64,000 bases of DNA, from positions 372,001 through 436,000 of the forward strand of contig NZ_CP054020.1 of the NCBI RefSeq assembly GCF_013282625.1. Reading direction: 5' to 3'. This document shows positions 1 to 8,673 of the stretch, piece by piece. Both the position numbers and the translations under genes were made by a program. The notes beneath the pieces were generated by a model. That model was not told the origin of the DNA, made no database searches, and saw only the letters and a program-made list of their open reading frames with translations. Source of the stretch: Thiomicrorhabdus xiamenensis. Its GTDB lineage: Bacteria > Pseudomonadota > Gammaproteobacteria > Thiomicrospirales > Thiomicrospiraceae. Within the stretch, counting starts at the first letter, position 1. The number at the start of each line of letters is the position of its first letter.

Positions 1-997
1 CGCCGATTGCCGCAGCGGTCAAAAGAAAGTCCTGAATCTGTCGGTCATCGGCATTTTCATGTTGCACCAGATAATACAGAACTGCCGGGATAACGCCTGC
101 CGCGCCATTGGTTGGCGCGGTCACCACCATGTGACCGGCGGCATTCTCTTCGTTGACGGCCATTGCATAAGCACACAGCCAATCATTTACATTGGCATTG
201 CTGTCATGCTTGACGAGCTGCTGATAGAGGTTTTTGGCGCGTCGCTTCACTTTCAACCCGCCCGGCAAGATTCCCTCCGCTTGCAATCCCGATTCCACAC
301 AGCGCCGCATGGCAAGCCAGATGTGCTGAATTTTCTCATCGATAAACGCTCGAGACAGATGCTGCTGTTCGTTGCGCCGTTTTAATTCGGCAATCGTCAG
401 CCTGTTGTCTGATGTCATCGTCAGCATCGATTCGGAAGAATTAAACGGGTAAGGCGAGTGTGCGGCCGGTTCGCCCTTTATCGGTGCCTGTATCGAGTCG
501 ATTTCAGCCAGTGTACTGATGAAACCGCCGCCGATGGAAAAGTAGGTTTCGCTGAACAGGGAGCTGCCTTGTGCATCCAGCGCTTCGATAACCATGGCGT
601 TCGGATGCTGTGGCAAGGGATTGTCATAATCGAAAACAATGTCCTCCTGCGGATTGAATGCGACGTTCATCGGCTCCAGTGACGCAATCGGTGTCGGGCG
701 TTCAAGGGTCTGTAGCAATCCGGGGATATCGGTTTCAATCAGATCGGCAGGGTGATAACCGTGGATGCCGAGCAAAACGGCTTTATCGGTTGCATGGCCC
801 TGTCCGGTAAAGGCCAGCGAACCCTTAAGCAGACAGCGAACACGTGCGACGGTTGCTTGTTCGGAAAGCGTATCTTGTGCCTTCTCATGGCGGGTGAGTT
901 CGTCGATAAAACGACGCGCAGCAACCATCGGACCCATCGTATGCGAGCTGGAAGGACCGATGCCGATTTTAAAAATGTCGAAAATACTGATAAACAT
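1..997 (-). CDS. sdaA: L-serine dehydratase, iron-sulfur type (3' end off window)
   Basis: Deaminates L-serine to pyruvate and ammonia in the cytoplasm using a [4Fe-4S] cluster. Reading the minus strand from the ATG at 997 gives an open frame of 332 codons to the left edge; the family is about 455 residues, so roughly the last quarter is missing. The N terminus carries the signature GPSSSHTMGPM near residue 15. The alpha-chain signature TAPTNGAAGVIPAVL lies close to the window edge. Both halves are in one frame, so this is the fused single-chain form. The start is supported by a purine-rich GGTAGG just upstream and by the usual family N terminus (MFISIFDIFKIGIGPSSSHT). It is divergent from the glycosyltransferase gene. 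Family assignment is firm; sdaA versus sdaB cannot be told. Confidence 0.93.
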   Translation of the reverse strand, partial: MFISIFDIFKIGIGPSSSHTMGPMVAARRFIDELTRHEKAQDTLSEQATVARVRCLLKGSLAFTGQGHATDKAVLLGIHGYHPADLIETDIPGLLQTLERPTPIASLEPMNVAFNPQEDIVFDYDNPLPQHPNAMVIEALDAQGSSLFSETYFSIGGGFISTLAEIDSIQAPIKGEPAAHSPYPFNSSESMLTMTSDNRLTIAELKRRNEQQHLSRAFIDEKIQHIWLAMRRCVESGLQAEGILPGGLKVKRRAKNLYQQLVKHDSNANVNDWLCAYAMAVNEENAAGHMVVTAPTNGAAGVIPAVLYYLVQHENADDRQIQDFLLTAAAIG

Positions 998-1183
998 AAT
1001 GACCTACCGAAAGAGCCTGCGAATTAACTCATCATACACAGGATAGGAAAAGCACGGATTACGGAAGTTAATGTTGATCATTAAACTCTGTCATTGAGAT
1101 GTCGTCAGTTTGTCAAATGAGTGTCACCCGCACGGTCGGAGATTTTTCTAGACTGAAACCGGTTGTTTAAGCAGGGAGTTGTC

Positions 1184-2362
1184 ATGCGGGTCTGTCTCTT
1201 TACCGATACATTGGGCGATTTGAACGGCGTATCCCGTTTTATCAGTGATATGGGAACTTTGGCGCTCGAGCATGACTGGCAGCTGCATCTGATCACTTCA
1301 ACAGCCAAGCCTTTGCCGGAATTGGACAATCTCCGTAATCTTCCCGCGAAGATGCGTCTGCCGATGCCGTTTTATCAGGAGTTGGACTTGGTCTGGGCGG
1401 ACAGTCGCCGCATCCGTGCTCTTCTACTCGAACTTAAGCCGGATCTGGTGCATATCTCAACTCCGGGGCCTTTTGGCTGGCAAGCCAAGCGGCAGGCGGA
1501 GAAACTCGGCATTCCGTTGATCGGAACCTATCACACGGATTTCCCGGCTTATATCTATGATCTGACCGGGCTTCACTTTATGAAGCGGCGAACCGATCGG
1601 GTTATGGCCAACTTTTACCGGCCTTTTGAAAAGGTCTTATCGCGTTCAGTCGCCTATACCGAAGTCATGGCGAATGATCTGTATATGGCGCACGAAAAAA
1701 TGGCGGTGATTCGTCCGGGCACGAATCTGCAGAAATTCAATCCGCAGCATGAAGACCGCAGCGTCTGGCAGGATTTCGGCCTGCAGGAAAAGCGTTTAAA
1801 AGTCCTGTATGTCGGGAGGATCAATGTTGAAAAGAACATTCCCTTTCTTTGTGAACTTTGGCAAGCGTTTCAGCAGACATTGATTGCGCGTAGTCTGCCG
1901 CTCAAGGTGGATCTGGTGCTGGTCGGCGAGGGGCGTTATCGTAAATGGACTGATAAGATGCGGCCGTTTCACGGCTATTTTCTAGGTCCAGTGGTCGGCG
2001 AGTCGCTTTCCAAAGTCTACGCTTCTTCGGATCTGTTTATTTTTCCTTCGGTGACCGATACCCTCGGTCAGGTGGTCATGGAAGCGCAAGCCAGCGGTTT
2101 AGGCTGTCTGGTCAGCGATATCGGCGGTCCGCAAAGTCTGGTGCTGGAAAATCAGACCGGACGGGTTGTTCCGGCCGGCGAGACCGATTTATGGGTAAAG
2201 GCGCTGCTAGAGGTGCTTTCCGACAAGCCGCTGCGCCAACAGTGGCGCCATCGAGCGCCGCAACACATGCAGGCGTATGACATAGAGGATTCGTTCGAGG
2301 ATTTTCGACAGATTCACGAGCAAGTTTATTCTCAGTTAGCGGAGCCTTTACCGTTAAAATAG
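1184..2362 (+). CDS. Glycosyltransferase family 4 (GT-B fold)
   Basis: Predicted cytoplasmic, membrane-associated sugar transferase using a nucleotide sugar; the acceptor is unknown. The 392-residue protein opens with the GT4 N-terminal strand (RVCLFTDTLGDLNGVSRF) and has the acceptor-side motif GTYHTDFPAY. The C-terminal donor domain begins near VLYVGRINVEKN and carries the E-x7-E region as TDTLGQVVMEAQASG at about residues 291-305, with Asp in place of the first Glu. This pattern resembles the MgtA/SQDG-synthase-like and diacylglycerol glycosyltransferase branch. I chose ATG 1184 because GGGAG sits five bases upstream; a TTG at 1163 would add seven residues. The next gene follows on the same strand, so they may be co-transcribed. 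Confidence 0.85.
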   Translation: MRVCLFTDTLGDLNGVSRFISDMGTLALEHDWQLHLITSTAKPLPELDNLRNLPAKMRLPMPFYQELDLVWADSRRIRALLLELKPDLVHISTPGPFGWQAKRQAEKLGIPLIGTYHTDFPAYIYDLTGLHFMKRRTDRVMANFYRPFEKVLSRSVAYTEVMANDLYMAHEKMAVIRPGTNLQKFNPQHEDRSVWQDFGLQEKRLKVLYVGRINVEKNIPFLCELWQAFQQTLIARSLPLKVDLVLVGEGRYRKWTDKMRPFHGYFLGPVVGESLSKVYASSDLFIFPSVTDTLGQVVMEAQASGLGCLVSDIGGPQSLVLENQTGRVVPAGETDLWVKALLEVLSDKPLRQQWRHRAPQHMQAYDIEDSFEDFRQIHEQVYSQLAEPLPLK

Positions 2363-2395
2363 CGCTCAGAATTGATTGCTTGGGAAGGCGTTTTG

Positions 2396-3283
2396 TTGAA
2401 TTTTTGCTGTCCAAAATTTTTCCGCCATTACAAAGGGGAAACCTACAGTCTGGCGCTTACGCTGCTGGAATCCTGGTTTCCGGTGGTTGCCGCGATGAGT
2501 GTAGCCGCGCTCGGCTCTCTGCACAGTTACTTCTACAGCCTGGCCTTAGCTTCGCTGGTTCTGTTTTTGTGGTGGTGGCGCAGCGGTAAATTGAATGACC
2601 TTCGTCAGAAGGCCGCGTATTGGCCGTTGTTTATGACCAGCTTTCTCATTACCAGCCTGTATATACTGCTTTTCATTGCATTGCAGCTGACCAGTGCCAC
2701 CAATGTGGCGCTGATTCTGTTTCTGCAGGTTCTGTTCGGTTATCTTTTTCTTGGCAGGCGTCATGAGGAGAAGCTGGGAGTTATCCATCTGATCGGTGCG
2801 CTGATGATGATGTTTGGCGCCATGATAGTGCTTTTTCCGGGGGAGCTGGAATTCAGGTTGGGGGATTTTCTGGTGCTGTTGGCGGCGATGATTGCGCCGG
2901 TTGCGAATTTATATCAGAAGCAGGCGCGGCTGCATGTCTCCAGCCAATCGATTCTGATGATCCGCTCGGTTATCGCCTTGCCGTTTGTGTATCTTTTGGC
3001 ATCAATATTTGAGCCATCTCCTGCTTGGGAGCTTCTGCTCTCGCAATTCTGGCAACTGGCGTTTGTCGGCGTCATGATACTGGTCATGGCCAAGGTTCTG
3101 TGGATCGAGGCGATTCACCTGTTGCCGATCACCAAGGTCAGTGCCATGTTTGCTTTTACCCCTTTGTTGACTTTGTTGTGGAGTGACTGGTTTTTGCAGC
3201 AGAGTCCGCACTGGTCGCAACTGGTCGGAGCAATTCCGATACTGCTTGGCAGTGTGTTGCTGACCGTGCGCAAGTCTTCTTAG
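2396..3283 (+). CDS. EamA/DMT-family permease
   Basis: Inner-membrane protein of the drug/metabolite transporter superfamily; the substrate is unknown. About 295 residues with ten hydrophobic segments arranged as two EamA repeats (first near LESWFPVVAAMSV, second beginning near FLVLLAAMIAPVANLYQKQ). No ATG lies near the N terminus. TTG at 2396 has a good Shine-Dalgarno sequence (GGAAGG, seven bases upstream), with TTG 2393 and TTG 2372 as alternatives. It follows the glycosyltransferase gene by about 30 bases and ends nine bases from the convergent lipoprotein gene. Confidence 0.8.
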   Translation: MNFCCPKFFRHYKGETYSLALTLLESWFPVVAAMSVAALGSLHSYFYSLALASLVLFLWWWRSGKLNDLRQKAAYWPLFMTSFLITSLYILLFIALQLTSATNVALILFLQVLFGYLFLGRRHEEKLGVIHLIGALMMMFGAMIVLFPGELEFRLGDFLVLLAAMIAPVANLYQKQARLHVSSQSILMIRSVIALPFVYLLASIFEPSPAWELLLSQFWQLAFVGVMILVMAKVLWIEAIHLLPITKVSAMFAFTPLLTLLWSDWFLQQSPHWSQLVGAIPILLGSVLLTVRKSS

Positions 3284-3292
3284 ATGCGGTTA

Positions 3293-3871
3293 TTAGGGTT
3301 TTGGCGGGAAGTTGACCAGAATCTTATCGACCAGTGCCTGAATCTGCTGTTCGGATTCCTGCGGTGTATCGGACAGATCCGGATCGAACTCGGCTTTTCC
3401 TCGCCAGACCACTTCATACAACGGGTTGTAAATATCGATCACCAGCCTGTATTCCTGCTCTTCAATCAAAGGTTCGCTGCCGCCAAACATTAAACCGCCG
3501 TGACGACCAAAGGTTCCAACGCCGACATGAAAGGTAACCGGATCCTGTACCAGATATTTTTCCGTTTCCAGATGATAGCTGATGTAACCGTTAGCGGGGT
3601 CTTTCTCAATGCCGATGCCTTTTGCCTGCAGGCTCTTTTGAATGGCTGTTTTGACTCTTTGTGCGAGCAGCGGATGCTGGTTTGTAAAACTGATAATGGC
3701 CGGATTGGGCGCTTTGTCTTGCGGCAGGTAGTTCAATTGCTGGTAACGGCTGAAATCCACCTGCGGGTTATAATCTTTCTGTGCCGGGGTGCTGCAGGCG
3801 CCGAGTCCCAGAGCAAGAACACCGACGGCAAGAATGGATGGAATGCGGTGCAAAGAAAGCGTTTTGAACAT
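3293..3871 (-). CDS. DUF4136-type outer-membrane lipoprotein
   Basis: Predicted lipoprotein of 192 residues. The N terminus is a lipoprotein signal with lipobox LGAC, giving Cys26 as the acylated residue; the residues after it (STPAQKDYNPQVDFSRYQQ) give no obvious inner-membrane retention signal. The body contains the DUF4136-like pattern of a beta-rich domain ending in DIYNPLYEVVWRGKAEF and a helical tail (QIQALVDKILVNFPPKP). I start at ATG 3871 because AGGAGA lies upstream and the signal peptide follows at once; a longer frame to 3928 would put 19 extra residues before it. Function is unknown for the family. Confidence 0.78.
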   Translation of the reverse strand: MFKTLSLHRIPSILAVGVLALGLGACSTPAQKDYNPQVDFSRYQQLNYLPQDKAPNPAIISFTNQHPLLAQRVKTAIQKSLQAKGIGIEKDPANGYISYHLETEKYLVQDPVTFHVGVGTFGRHGGLMFGGSEPLIEEQEYRLVIDIYNPLYEVVWRGKAEFDPDLSDTPQESEQQIQALVDKILVNFPPKP

Positions 3872-3962
3872 AGCGGTTCTCCTGTCGAAACTTTCTCCAT
3901 TTTCGACGACTTTCCCGCTTTTTGGCAATAGATAACCCTTAAATGAGTTTGACGGTTTGCTG

Positions 3963-4163
3963 TTAATTGTCGTTTAGCGTTTTTTGGCGTGACTTATCGG
4001 TCAGCCGGAATGAGAGCCAGAATGCCGGCAACATAATTGCAAAACTGAAAATAAGGCTTAAAACGGCGGTCAGCAGGCTTTCTCCCTGATAAATGGCGAG
4101 CGCACAGATAATAATGGCGAGCAGGGCGCTGTTGCGTAATGCTTTTTTAATCGCGGGACTCAT
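3963..4163 (-). CDS. Small two-helix membrane protein, unknown
   Basis: A 66-residue hypothetical protein. It has a basic N terminus (MSPAIKKALRN), two hydrophobic stretches (about residues 13-27 and 30-50) and a polar basic tail (RLTDKSRQKTLNDN), so a two-pass inner-membrane protein with both ends cytoplasmic is the simplest reading. No Shine-Dalgarno sequence is obvious at normal spacing. It lies directly upstream of the lipoprotein gene on the same strand. I recognise no family. That it is a gene rests only on composition, membrane pattern and compact placement. Confidence 0.55.
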   Translation of the reverse strand: MSPAIKKALRNSALLAIIICALAIYQGESLLTAVLSLIFSFAIMLPAFWLSFRLTDKSRQKTLNDN

Positions 4164-4778
4164 AGGTGTCGGATCTCTTTAACGGTTTGCCAGCATTCTA
4201 GTGCAAAAACAGTGCCTTGCCTATCTGAGACGAAGATGAAAAGAGAGCGTGAAAAGAGAGCAGGCCACTTTGAGGTTTAAGCAGTCTGCCTAGTCAGAGG
4301 ATAGAGACTATAAAAATAAATAAAACGCAGTTTTATTTTGCAATAACCTTTGATCGATTCATTTGTGTTGCGCCCGGACCGTCAGATCTAAGCAGGCAGA
4401 ATCCACCTTGTTCAGAGTTCTATTGTTTTGCGGCAAACGCCGGATAAACAGTATTCCTGAAGTGTTTTGCTGATCTAAGAGTAAAGAGGGCCATAAAAAG
4501 CGTCAAGAGTAGAGTATTTTTACTCTGTAGGAAGGGGCCTGTAAGCTGAATCTCGTTGTGGCTATTGAATAGGTCAACGGCGACGAAATGGTCGGTTTTT
4601 TTAGACGCAGTTGTTTTGTGGCTATGGAAAATGGCCGTTAATAGAGGGCATTTATGCGTCGAGAGTAAGGCATTTTTCTTGCATCTGGTAAGGGAAAAAG
4701 CCAATATAGATGATTGTTTCCCCATTCGTCGGGACGAGAATTCAAAATCAATTTTCAAAATAACGCAGAGACCAGTCT
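4164..4778. other. 615-base gene-poor stretch before pgm
   Basis: AT-rich, with no convincing gene; the open frames on either strand give low-complexity, non-protein-like sequence. Visible structure: a 12-base direct repeat TGAAAAGAGAGC at 4237-4248 and 4250-4261; an AT-only hairpin with a 9-bp stem (AAATAAAAC/GTTTTATTT) and GCA loop at 4318-4338; a small hairpin AGAGTA-TTTT-TACTCT near 4511-4526; and CGAC-GAAATG-GTCG followed by a T run near 4581-4600. It must hold the promoters for the divergent small membrane-protein gene and pgm. I could not place a good -35/-10 pair. Confidence 0.5.
4237..4261. repeat. Tandem 12-base direct repeat, 13-base period
   Basis: TGAAAAGAGAGC occurs twice, separated by a single G. 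The spacing is just over one helical turn, as for tandem half-sites of a response regulator. It lies about 75 bases upstream of the minus-strand small membrane-protein start. Regulator and function are unknown. Confidence 0.5.
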
Positions 4779-6422
4779 ATGTCACTATCGCCATTAGCGG
4801 GTAAAAAAGCCCCTGTTTCGATCCTGGAAAATATCCCCAAGTTAATGACCGACTACTACTGTTTGTTGCCGGATGTTTCCAATCCGGCGCAAGCGGTCAG
4901 TTTCGGGACTTCCGGTCATCGTGGCTGCTCGTCAAAGAAGACCTTCAATGACACCCATATCGCGGCCGTTTGTCAGGCGATAGTCGATTATCGACGTTTG
5001 GAAAATATTAATGGTCCGATGTTTATCGGTATGGATACCCATGCCTTGTCCGAAGCGGCGCATGCAACCGCAATCGAAGTTTTTGCCGCCAATCAGGTTA
5101 AGGTGATTATTCAGAGCAATGGGCGTTATACGCCGACACCGGTCGTTTCGAATGCCATTCTGATGTACAACGAAGGGCGTCAGGGTGGTTTCGCGGACGG
5201 CGTGATTATTACGCCGTCGCACAACCCTCCGCAGGATGGTGGCTTTAAATATAATCCGCCGAACGGCGGGCCGGCTGACACTGACGTGACCGACTGGGTT
5301 CAGGAACGGGCCAATACGATTATTGCCAATGGTTCGGCGGATGTTAAGCGCATGGACCTTGCCAGCGCTATGGACTCGGAATTTGTCGAACCGACCGATC
5401 TGATGACTCCTTATATTGATGGTTTGGAGAAAGTGATCAATATGCAGGCGATCAAGGACGCTGGATTGAAGCTGGCGGTGGATCCGATGGGCGGCGCGGC
5501 GGTCGAGTTCTGGGAGCCGATCGGTGAGCGTTACGGGCTGGACATTACTGTCGTCAATCGTCAGGTGGATTCGGCTTTCTCGTTTATGCATGTCGATAAA
5601 GACGGCAAAATCCGTATGGATTGTTCTTCGCCGTATGCCATGGCAGGATTGATCGATCTGAAAGACAATTACGATCTTGCTTTCGGTAACGACCCGGATG
5701 TGGATCGTCACGGGATTGTGACGAAATCTTCAGGTTTGATGAACCCGAACCATTATCTGGCGGTGGCGATCGATTATCTGTTTAGTCATCGTCCGGATTG
5801 GCCCGAGAATGCGGCAGTCGGTAAGACTTTGGTTTCCAGTTCAATGATTGACCGTGTCGCCAAAGCATCTGGCCTGAATCTGTGCGAAGTGCCGGTCGGC
5901 TTCAAGTGGTTTGTTGAAGGATTACAGACCGGTAGTTTCGGTTTTGGCGGCGAAGAGTCGGCAGGCGCCTCTTTCCTTCGTCTGGACGGCGGCCCGTGGA
6001 GTACCGATAAGGACGGCATTATTTTGAACCTGCTGGCGGCGGAAATTACCGCGGTTACCGGTAAGGATCCGGGTCAGCTATATCAGGAACTGACCGAAAA
6101 ATTCGGAGAACCGGTTTATACGCGAATCGACGCGCCGGCGGATCGCGAACAGAAAGCGATTTTGAAAAATCTGTCGCCGGAAATGGTGCAGGCTAAGACG
6201 CTGGCCGGTGAGGAGATTCTCGAAAAACTGACACATGCACCGGGTAACGGAGCAGCGATCGGAGGTCTGAAAATCACCACCGAAAATGGCTGGTTTGCTG
6301 CCCGTCCATCGGGAACCGAAGATATCTATAAGATCTACGCGGAAAGCTTTAAAGGTCAGGCGCATCTCGAAGAGATCCTGCTGGAGGCGAAATCGATTGT
6401 CAGTGCCGCTTTAGAAGCTTGA
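4779..6422 (+). CDS. pgm: Phosphoglucomutase, alpha-D-glucose specific
   Basis: Interconverts glucose 1-phosphate and glucose 6-phosphate in the cytoplasm, linking glycogen and nucleotide-sugar metabolism to glycolysis. It has 547 residues, the usual length of the bacterial Pgm subfamily (E. coli about 546). The phosphoserine loop [11 protein letters not shown] has the catalytic Ser at residue 147. The metal-binding loop is DPDVDRHG at about residues 305-312. The sugar-binding loop is [10 protein letters not shown] near residue 391. The phosphate-binding C-terminal loop is RPSGTED. It is a single-gene unit followed by a strong terminator. Confidence 0.97.
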   Translation: MSLSPLAGKKAPVSILENIPKLMTDYYCLLPDVSNPAQAVSFGTSGHRGCSSKKTFNDTHIAAVCQAIVDYRRLENINGPMFIGMDTHALSEAAHATAIEVFAANQVKVIIQSNGRYTPTPVVSNAILMYNEGRQGGFADGVIITPSHNPPQDGGFKYNPPNGGPADTDVTDWVQERANTIIANGSADVKRMDLASAMDSEFVEPTDLMTPYIDGLEKVINMQAIKDAGLKLAVDPMGGAAVEFWEPIGERYGLDITVVNRQVDSAFSFMHVDKDGKIRMDCSSPYAMAGLIDLKDNYDLAFGNDPDVDRHGIVTKSSGLMNPNHYLAVAIDYLFSHRPDWPENAAVGKTLVSSSMIDRVAKASGLNLCEVPVGFKWFVEGLQTGSFGFGGEESAGASFLRLDGGPWSTDKDGIILNLLAAEITAVTGKDPGQLYQELTEKFGEPVYTRIDAPADREQKAILKNLSPEMVQAKTLAGEEILEKLTHAPGNGAAIGGLKITTENGWFAARPSGTEDIYKIYAESFKGQAHLEEILLEAKSIVSAALEA

Positions 6423-6450
6423 TTACCGATCCAATCGGCCTACTGAAACA

Positions 6451-6487
6451 AGCCCCTCAGATGTAATGTCTGCGGGGCTTTTTCTTT
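6451..6487 (+). terminator. Rho-independent terminator after pgm
   Basis: AGCCCC and GGGGCT form the base of the hairpin, CAGA and TCTG extend the stem, and a T-rich tail (TTTTTCTTT) follows. It lies 28 bases after the pgm stop. Confidence 0.85.
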
Positions 6488-6511
6488 ATGGTGACATTTT
6501 CTTGAAAAATG

Positions 6512-6540
6512 TAACAAGATTTTAGGGAAGCCATTATAAT
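6512..6540 (+). promoter_or_regulatory. Candidate sigma-70 promoter for the YdjM-like gene
   Basis: A perfect -10 box TATAAT (6535-6540) lies 17 bases after TAACAA (6512-6517), a poor -35. A better -35 (TTGAAA, 6502) is too far away at 27 bases. The position just after the pgm terminator and about 30 bases before the next start supports a promoter. Confidence 0.45.
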
Positions 6541-6570
6541 GCGCTGCTTTGGCAATCTTAAGGGAATAGG

Positions 6571-7080
6571 ATGCTGGCAGCTTCGCATGTGGTCTTTGGC
6601 TCTGGGCTCTATCTGTTGAGCAGTCCGTGTCTGGGCTTCGGGTATCCGGAGGTTTACGGCTTTCTACCGTTGGTTATTCTCGGGGCGCTGGTACCGGATC
6701 TTGATGCACGTCAGTCGGTATTGAAGCGTTTCTGGCTGATTCGCGGGCTGTTTTTACCCCTGTCGCTTCTGGGGCACAGAACCTGGACCCACTCTTTGGT
6801 CGCGCTTGTTTTGCTGACGATGCCTTTATTTTCCTTGAGCGATGGCGCTTATCAGGCGCTATTGGCCTTTAATATCGGCTATGGCAGTCATATTTTTGCC
6901 GATTGGTTGACGCATCGAGGGGTACCGCTTTTTTATCCGTCTAAAACCGCATTCAAATCCCCGTTCCCGTTTCGAACCGGGTCTATGCTGGAATTACCTG
7001 TCGCCCTGCTGCCGTTTTTAATCATGGCTGGGGTTTATCTGTCAGAGAGCGCTCGGTGTTTGCTAAAATCATGGCACTGA
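6571..7080 (+). CDS. YdjM/DUF457-family inner-membrane metal-dependent hydrolase
   Basis: A 169-residue multi-pass membrane protein of the LexA-binding, inner-membrane-associated hydrolase-like family. The family pattern is visible: an N-terminal SHVVFG, the acidic GALVPDLDARQS, LGHRTWTHSL with paired His, and GSHIFADWLTHRGVPLFYP near residue 110-125. The conserved His and Asp residues sit at helix ends, consistent with a membrane-embedded metal site. The biological role of the family is not settled. It sits between pgm and dut on the same strand and may be co-transcribed with dut (57-base gap). Confidence 0.82.
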   Translation: MLAASHVVFGSGLYLLSSPCLGFGYPEVYGFLPLVILGALVPDLDARQSVLKRFWLIRGLFLPLSLLGHRTWTHSLVALVLLTMPLFSLSDGAYQALLAFNIGYGSHIFADWLTHRGVPLFYPSKTAFKSPFPFRTGSMLELPVALLPFLIMAGVYLSESARCLLKSWH

Positions 7081-7136
7081 ACGACAGCGGAGAGTGCATT
7101 ATTCCGCTGCATATAACCGCTTAGAGGAAATAACCG

Positions 7137-7598
7137 ATGACTATTCAAGTGCAATATAAAATCCTGGATCCGCGTTTGGGCAAAGAGATCGATATGCCGC
7201 ATTACGGCACCAAAGGATCCGCAGGGCTTGATTTGCGTGCCTGTATTGATGAAGCGATGACGATCGAGCCGGGACAGACCGTATTGATTCCGACCGGTAT
7301 GGCGATTCATCTGGACGACCCGGGTCTGGCTGCAATGCTGCTGCCGCGTTCCGGGTTGGGGCACAAGCACGGTATTGTTCTTGGAAATCTGGTTGGCTTG
7401 ATCGATTCCGATTACCAGGGGCCACTGATGGTTTCCTGCTGGAATCGTGGCGATACCGCCTATACTGTCGAAATTGGTGAGCGCATCGCGCAGATGGTGA
7501 TCGTGCCGGTTCTGCAACCGGTCTTTACCGAGGTTGAGGAATTCGGCGATGCGACCGAACGCGGTCAGGGCGGGTTCGGACATACCGGCACAAAATAA
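7137..7598 (+). CDS. dut: dUTP diphosphatase (dUTPase)
   Basis: Hydrolyses dUTP to dUMP and pyrophosphate, keeping uracil out of DNA and feeding thymidylate synthesis. At 153 residues it matches the homotrimeric dUTPase family. The motifs are in order: SAGLDLRA (I), [11 protein letters not shown] (II), [11 protein letters not shown] (III, uridine hairpin), GERIAQMVI (IV) and the C-terminal GQGGFGHTG arm (V). An AGAGGAAA ribosome site precedes the ATG. In many gammaproteobacteria dut lies next to coaBC; here it is separate. Confidence 0.97.
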   Translation: MTIQVQYKILDPRLGKEIDMPHYGTKGSAGLDLRACIDEAMTIEPGQTVLIPTGMAIHLDDPGLAAMLLPRSGLGHKHGIVLGNLVGLIDSDYQGPLMVSCWNRGDTAYTVEIGERIAQMVIVPVLQPVFTEVEEFGDATERGQGGFGHTGTK

Positions 7599-7899
7599 AA
7601 CGCATTTTATTGTCACGGGAACGGGCGTTGGCGTTAGCCCGTTTCTACCAGTTTTCTCGATGACGCATGCCGTGAACCTCTAGTTCTGCTTCCGGCCATC
7701 CAATCCGATACGACTCAATCAGTCTTTCTATTCTGCACTGCCCGGTGCATGATTTTGCATTGTTTATAACTGTTTATTAAGTAAGTTAATTGCTATCAAG
7801 TTTTAGCATTTTCTTATGTGTTTTTCCTTGCTGTCACCTATGCAAGTATTGCCGCGGATGCTAGCTTAAAGCTTTGATTTTGCTTTAAAAGGGGGCGAT
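7599..7899 (+). other. 301-base intergenic stretch, dut to Usp-like gene
   Basis: No gene is visible. Near its start is a hairpin with a 9-bp stem (GGAACGGGC/GCCCGTTTC, 7618-7645) that could end the dut transcript, although it lacks a T run. The second half is AT-rich (around 7755-7815) and presumably holds the promoter of the Usp/ATPase unit. I cannot assign -35 and -10 boxes with confidence. GGGGGCG lies before the ATG at 7900. Confidence 0.5.
7618..7645 (+). terminator. Hairpin after dut, possible terminator
   Basis: A perfect 7-bp core AACGGGC/GCCCGTT, extended by two more pairs, with a 10-base loop. The following bases (TACCAG) are not T-rich, so intrinsic termination would be weak; RNA stabilisation is an alternative role. 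Confidence 0.4.
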
Positions 7900-8670
7900 A
7901 TGCGGGTGGTGTCAATGATTAACGGTTCTCTGTTGTCGGAAGCTGCAAGTTTTTACGCTTTTTCCTATGCACAGGCGGTTCAACTCCCTTTTACCGCCCT
8001 GTTTGTCGATAACGGAAGAGAGTCCGAAGAACGGGTACAACAGTCGGTGAACGCTCTGCAGGAGCTGGCGAATGCGAACGAGGTGGAATTCGAGTTTGTC
8101 CGCCTCGAGGGGGAAGTGGTTCCGCAATTGCAGCATTATTGCCAACTCTATGCTGTAGATACTTTGTTCTGCGCCACTCGGAGAGAATCCCATCTACGTT
8201 CTTTCAGCGAAAATATTGTTGCCTCCGGAATAGAAACCGATATCGCCGTCGTCAAGGTCAAAAATGTCTCTCATGTGCGCAGCGCCAAGCGGATGATGCT
8301 GGTTTCCAGTGAGTATATCAATCCGCATGTGTATGCGATGTGGCTAGGGCTTCTGAAAGTCAACGAAGGGTCCGGACGAATCTATCTTTCCGCCGAAAAA
8401 GCTTTTGCCAAAGCTTCGACCAAATCCGGTCTGAAATACCAGGCAGCCCCTTTTATGCAGATTGCGACCTTAAGCGGAATTGCCGCCGAGAAGCTGGAAG
8501 TGATTAATGCGCTTAAGCCGATGGATCCCGAAGCGCTGCTACGCTATCTGGTAGAAAACAATATTGATCTGGTGGTATTCCGCTCGGGCGTTTATCCGGC
8601 AGCAACGCTGAACAGGATCGGCGACCACAGCAGTGTCAATTCCATTACTTTCTACCCTTGGAAAGGATAA
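7900..8670 (+). CDS. Double universal-stress-protein-like domain protein
   Basis: A 256-residue soluble protein that reads as two Rossmann-like UspA folds. The first runs from MRVVSMINGSLLSEAASFYAF through LYAVDTLFCATRRES; the second from SAKRMMLVSSEYINPHVYAM through NNIDLVVFRSG. The Usp ATP-binding glycine motif (G-2x-G-9x-G-S/T) is not clearly present in either half, so nucleotide binding is uncertain. It lies three bases upstream of the P-type ATPase gene and is almost certainly co-translated with it, suggesting a regulatory or sensing role for the pump. That link is inference; the family call is moderate. Confidence 0.6.
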   Translation: MRVVSMINGSLLSEAASFYAFSYAQAVQLPFTALFVDNGRESEERVQQSVNALQELANANEVEFEFVRLEGEVVPQLQHYCQLYAVDTLFCATRRESHLRSFSENIVASGIETDIAVVKVKNVSHVRSAKRMMLVSSEYINPHVYAMWLGLLKVNEGSGRIYLSAEKAFAKASTKSGLKYQAAPFMQIATLSGIAAEKLEVINALKPMDPEALLRYLVENNIDLVVFRSGVYPAATLNRIGDHSSVNSITFYPWKG

Positions 8671-8673
8671 TGC

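Noticed and set aside
4420-4758. 112-residue minus-strand frame in the pgm upstream gap
   Set aside because: Composition is not protein-like, there is no ribosome site, and it overlaps an opposite frame of equal quality.
4932-5711. 259-residue frame antisense to pgm
   Set aside because: Shadow of the pgm codon pattern; the plus-strand protein is complete and recognisable.
7035-7616. 193-residue frame antisense to dut
   Set aside because: It overlaps the whole of dut, which has all five dUTPase motifs.
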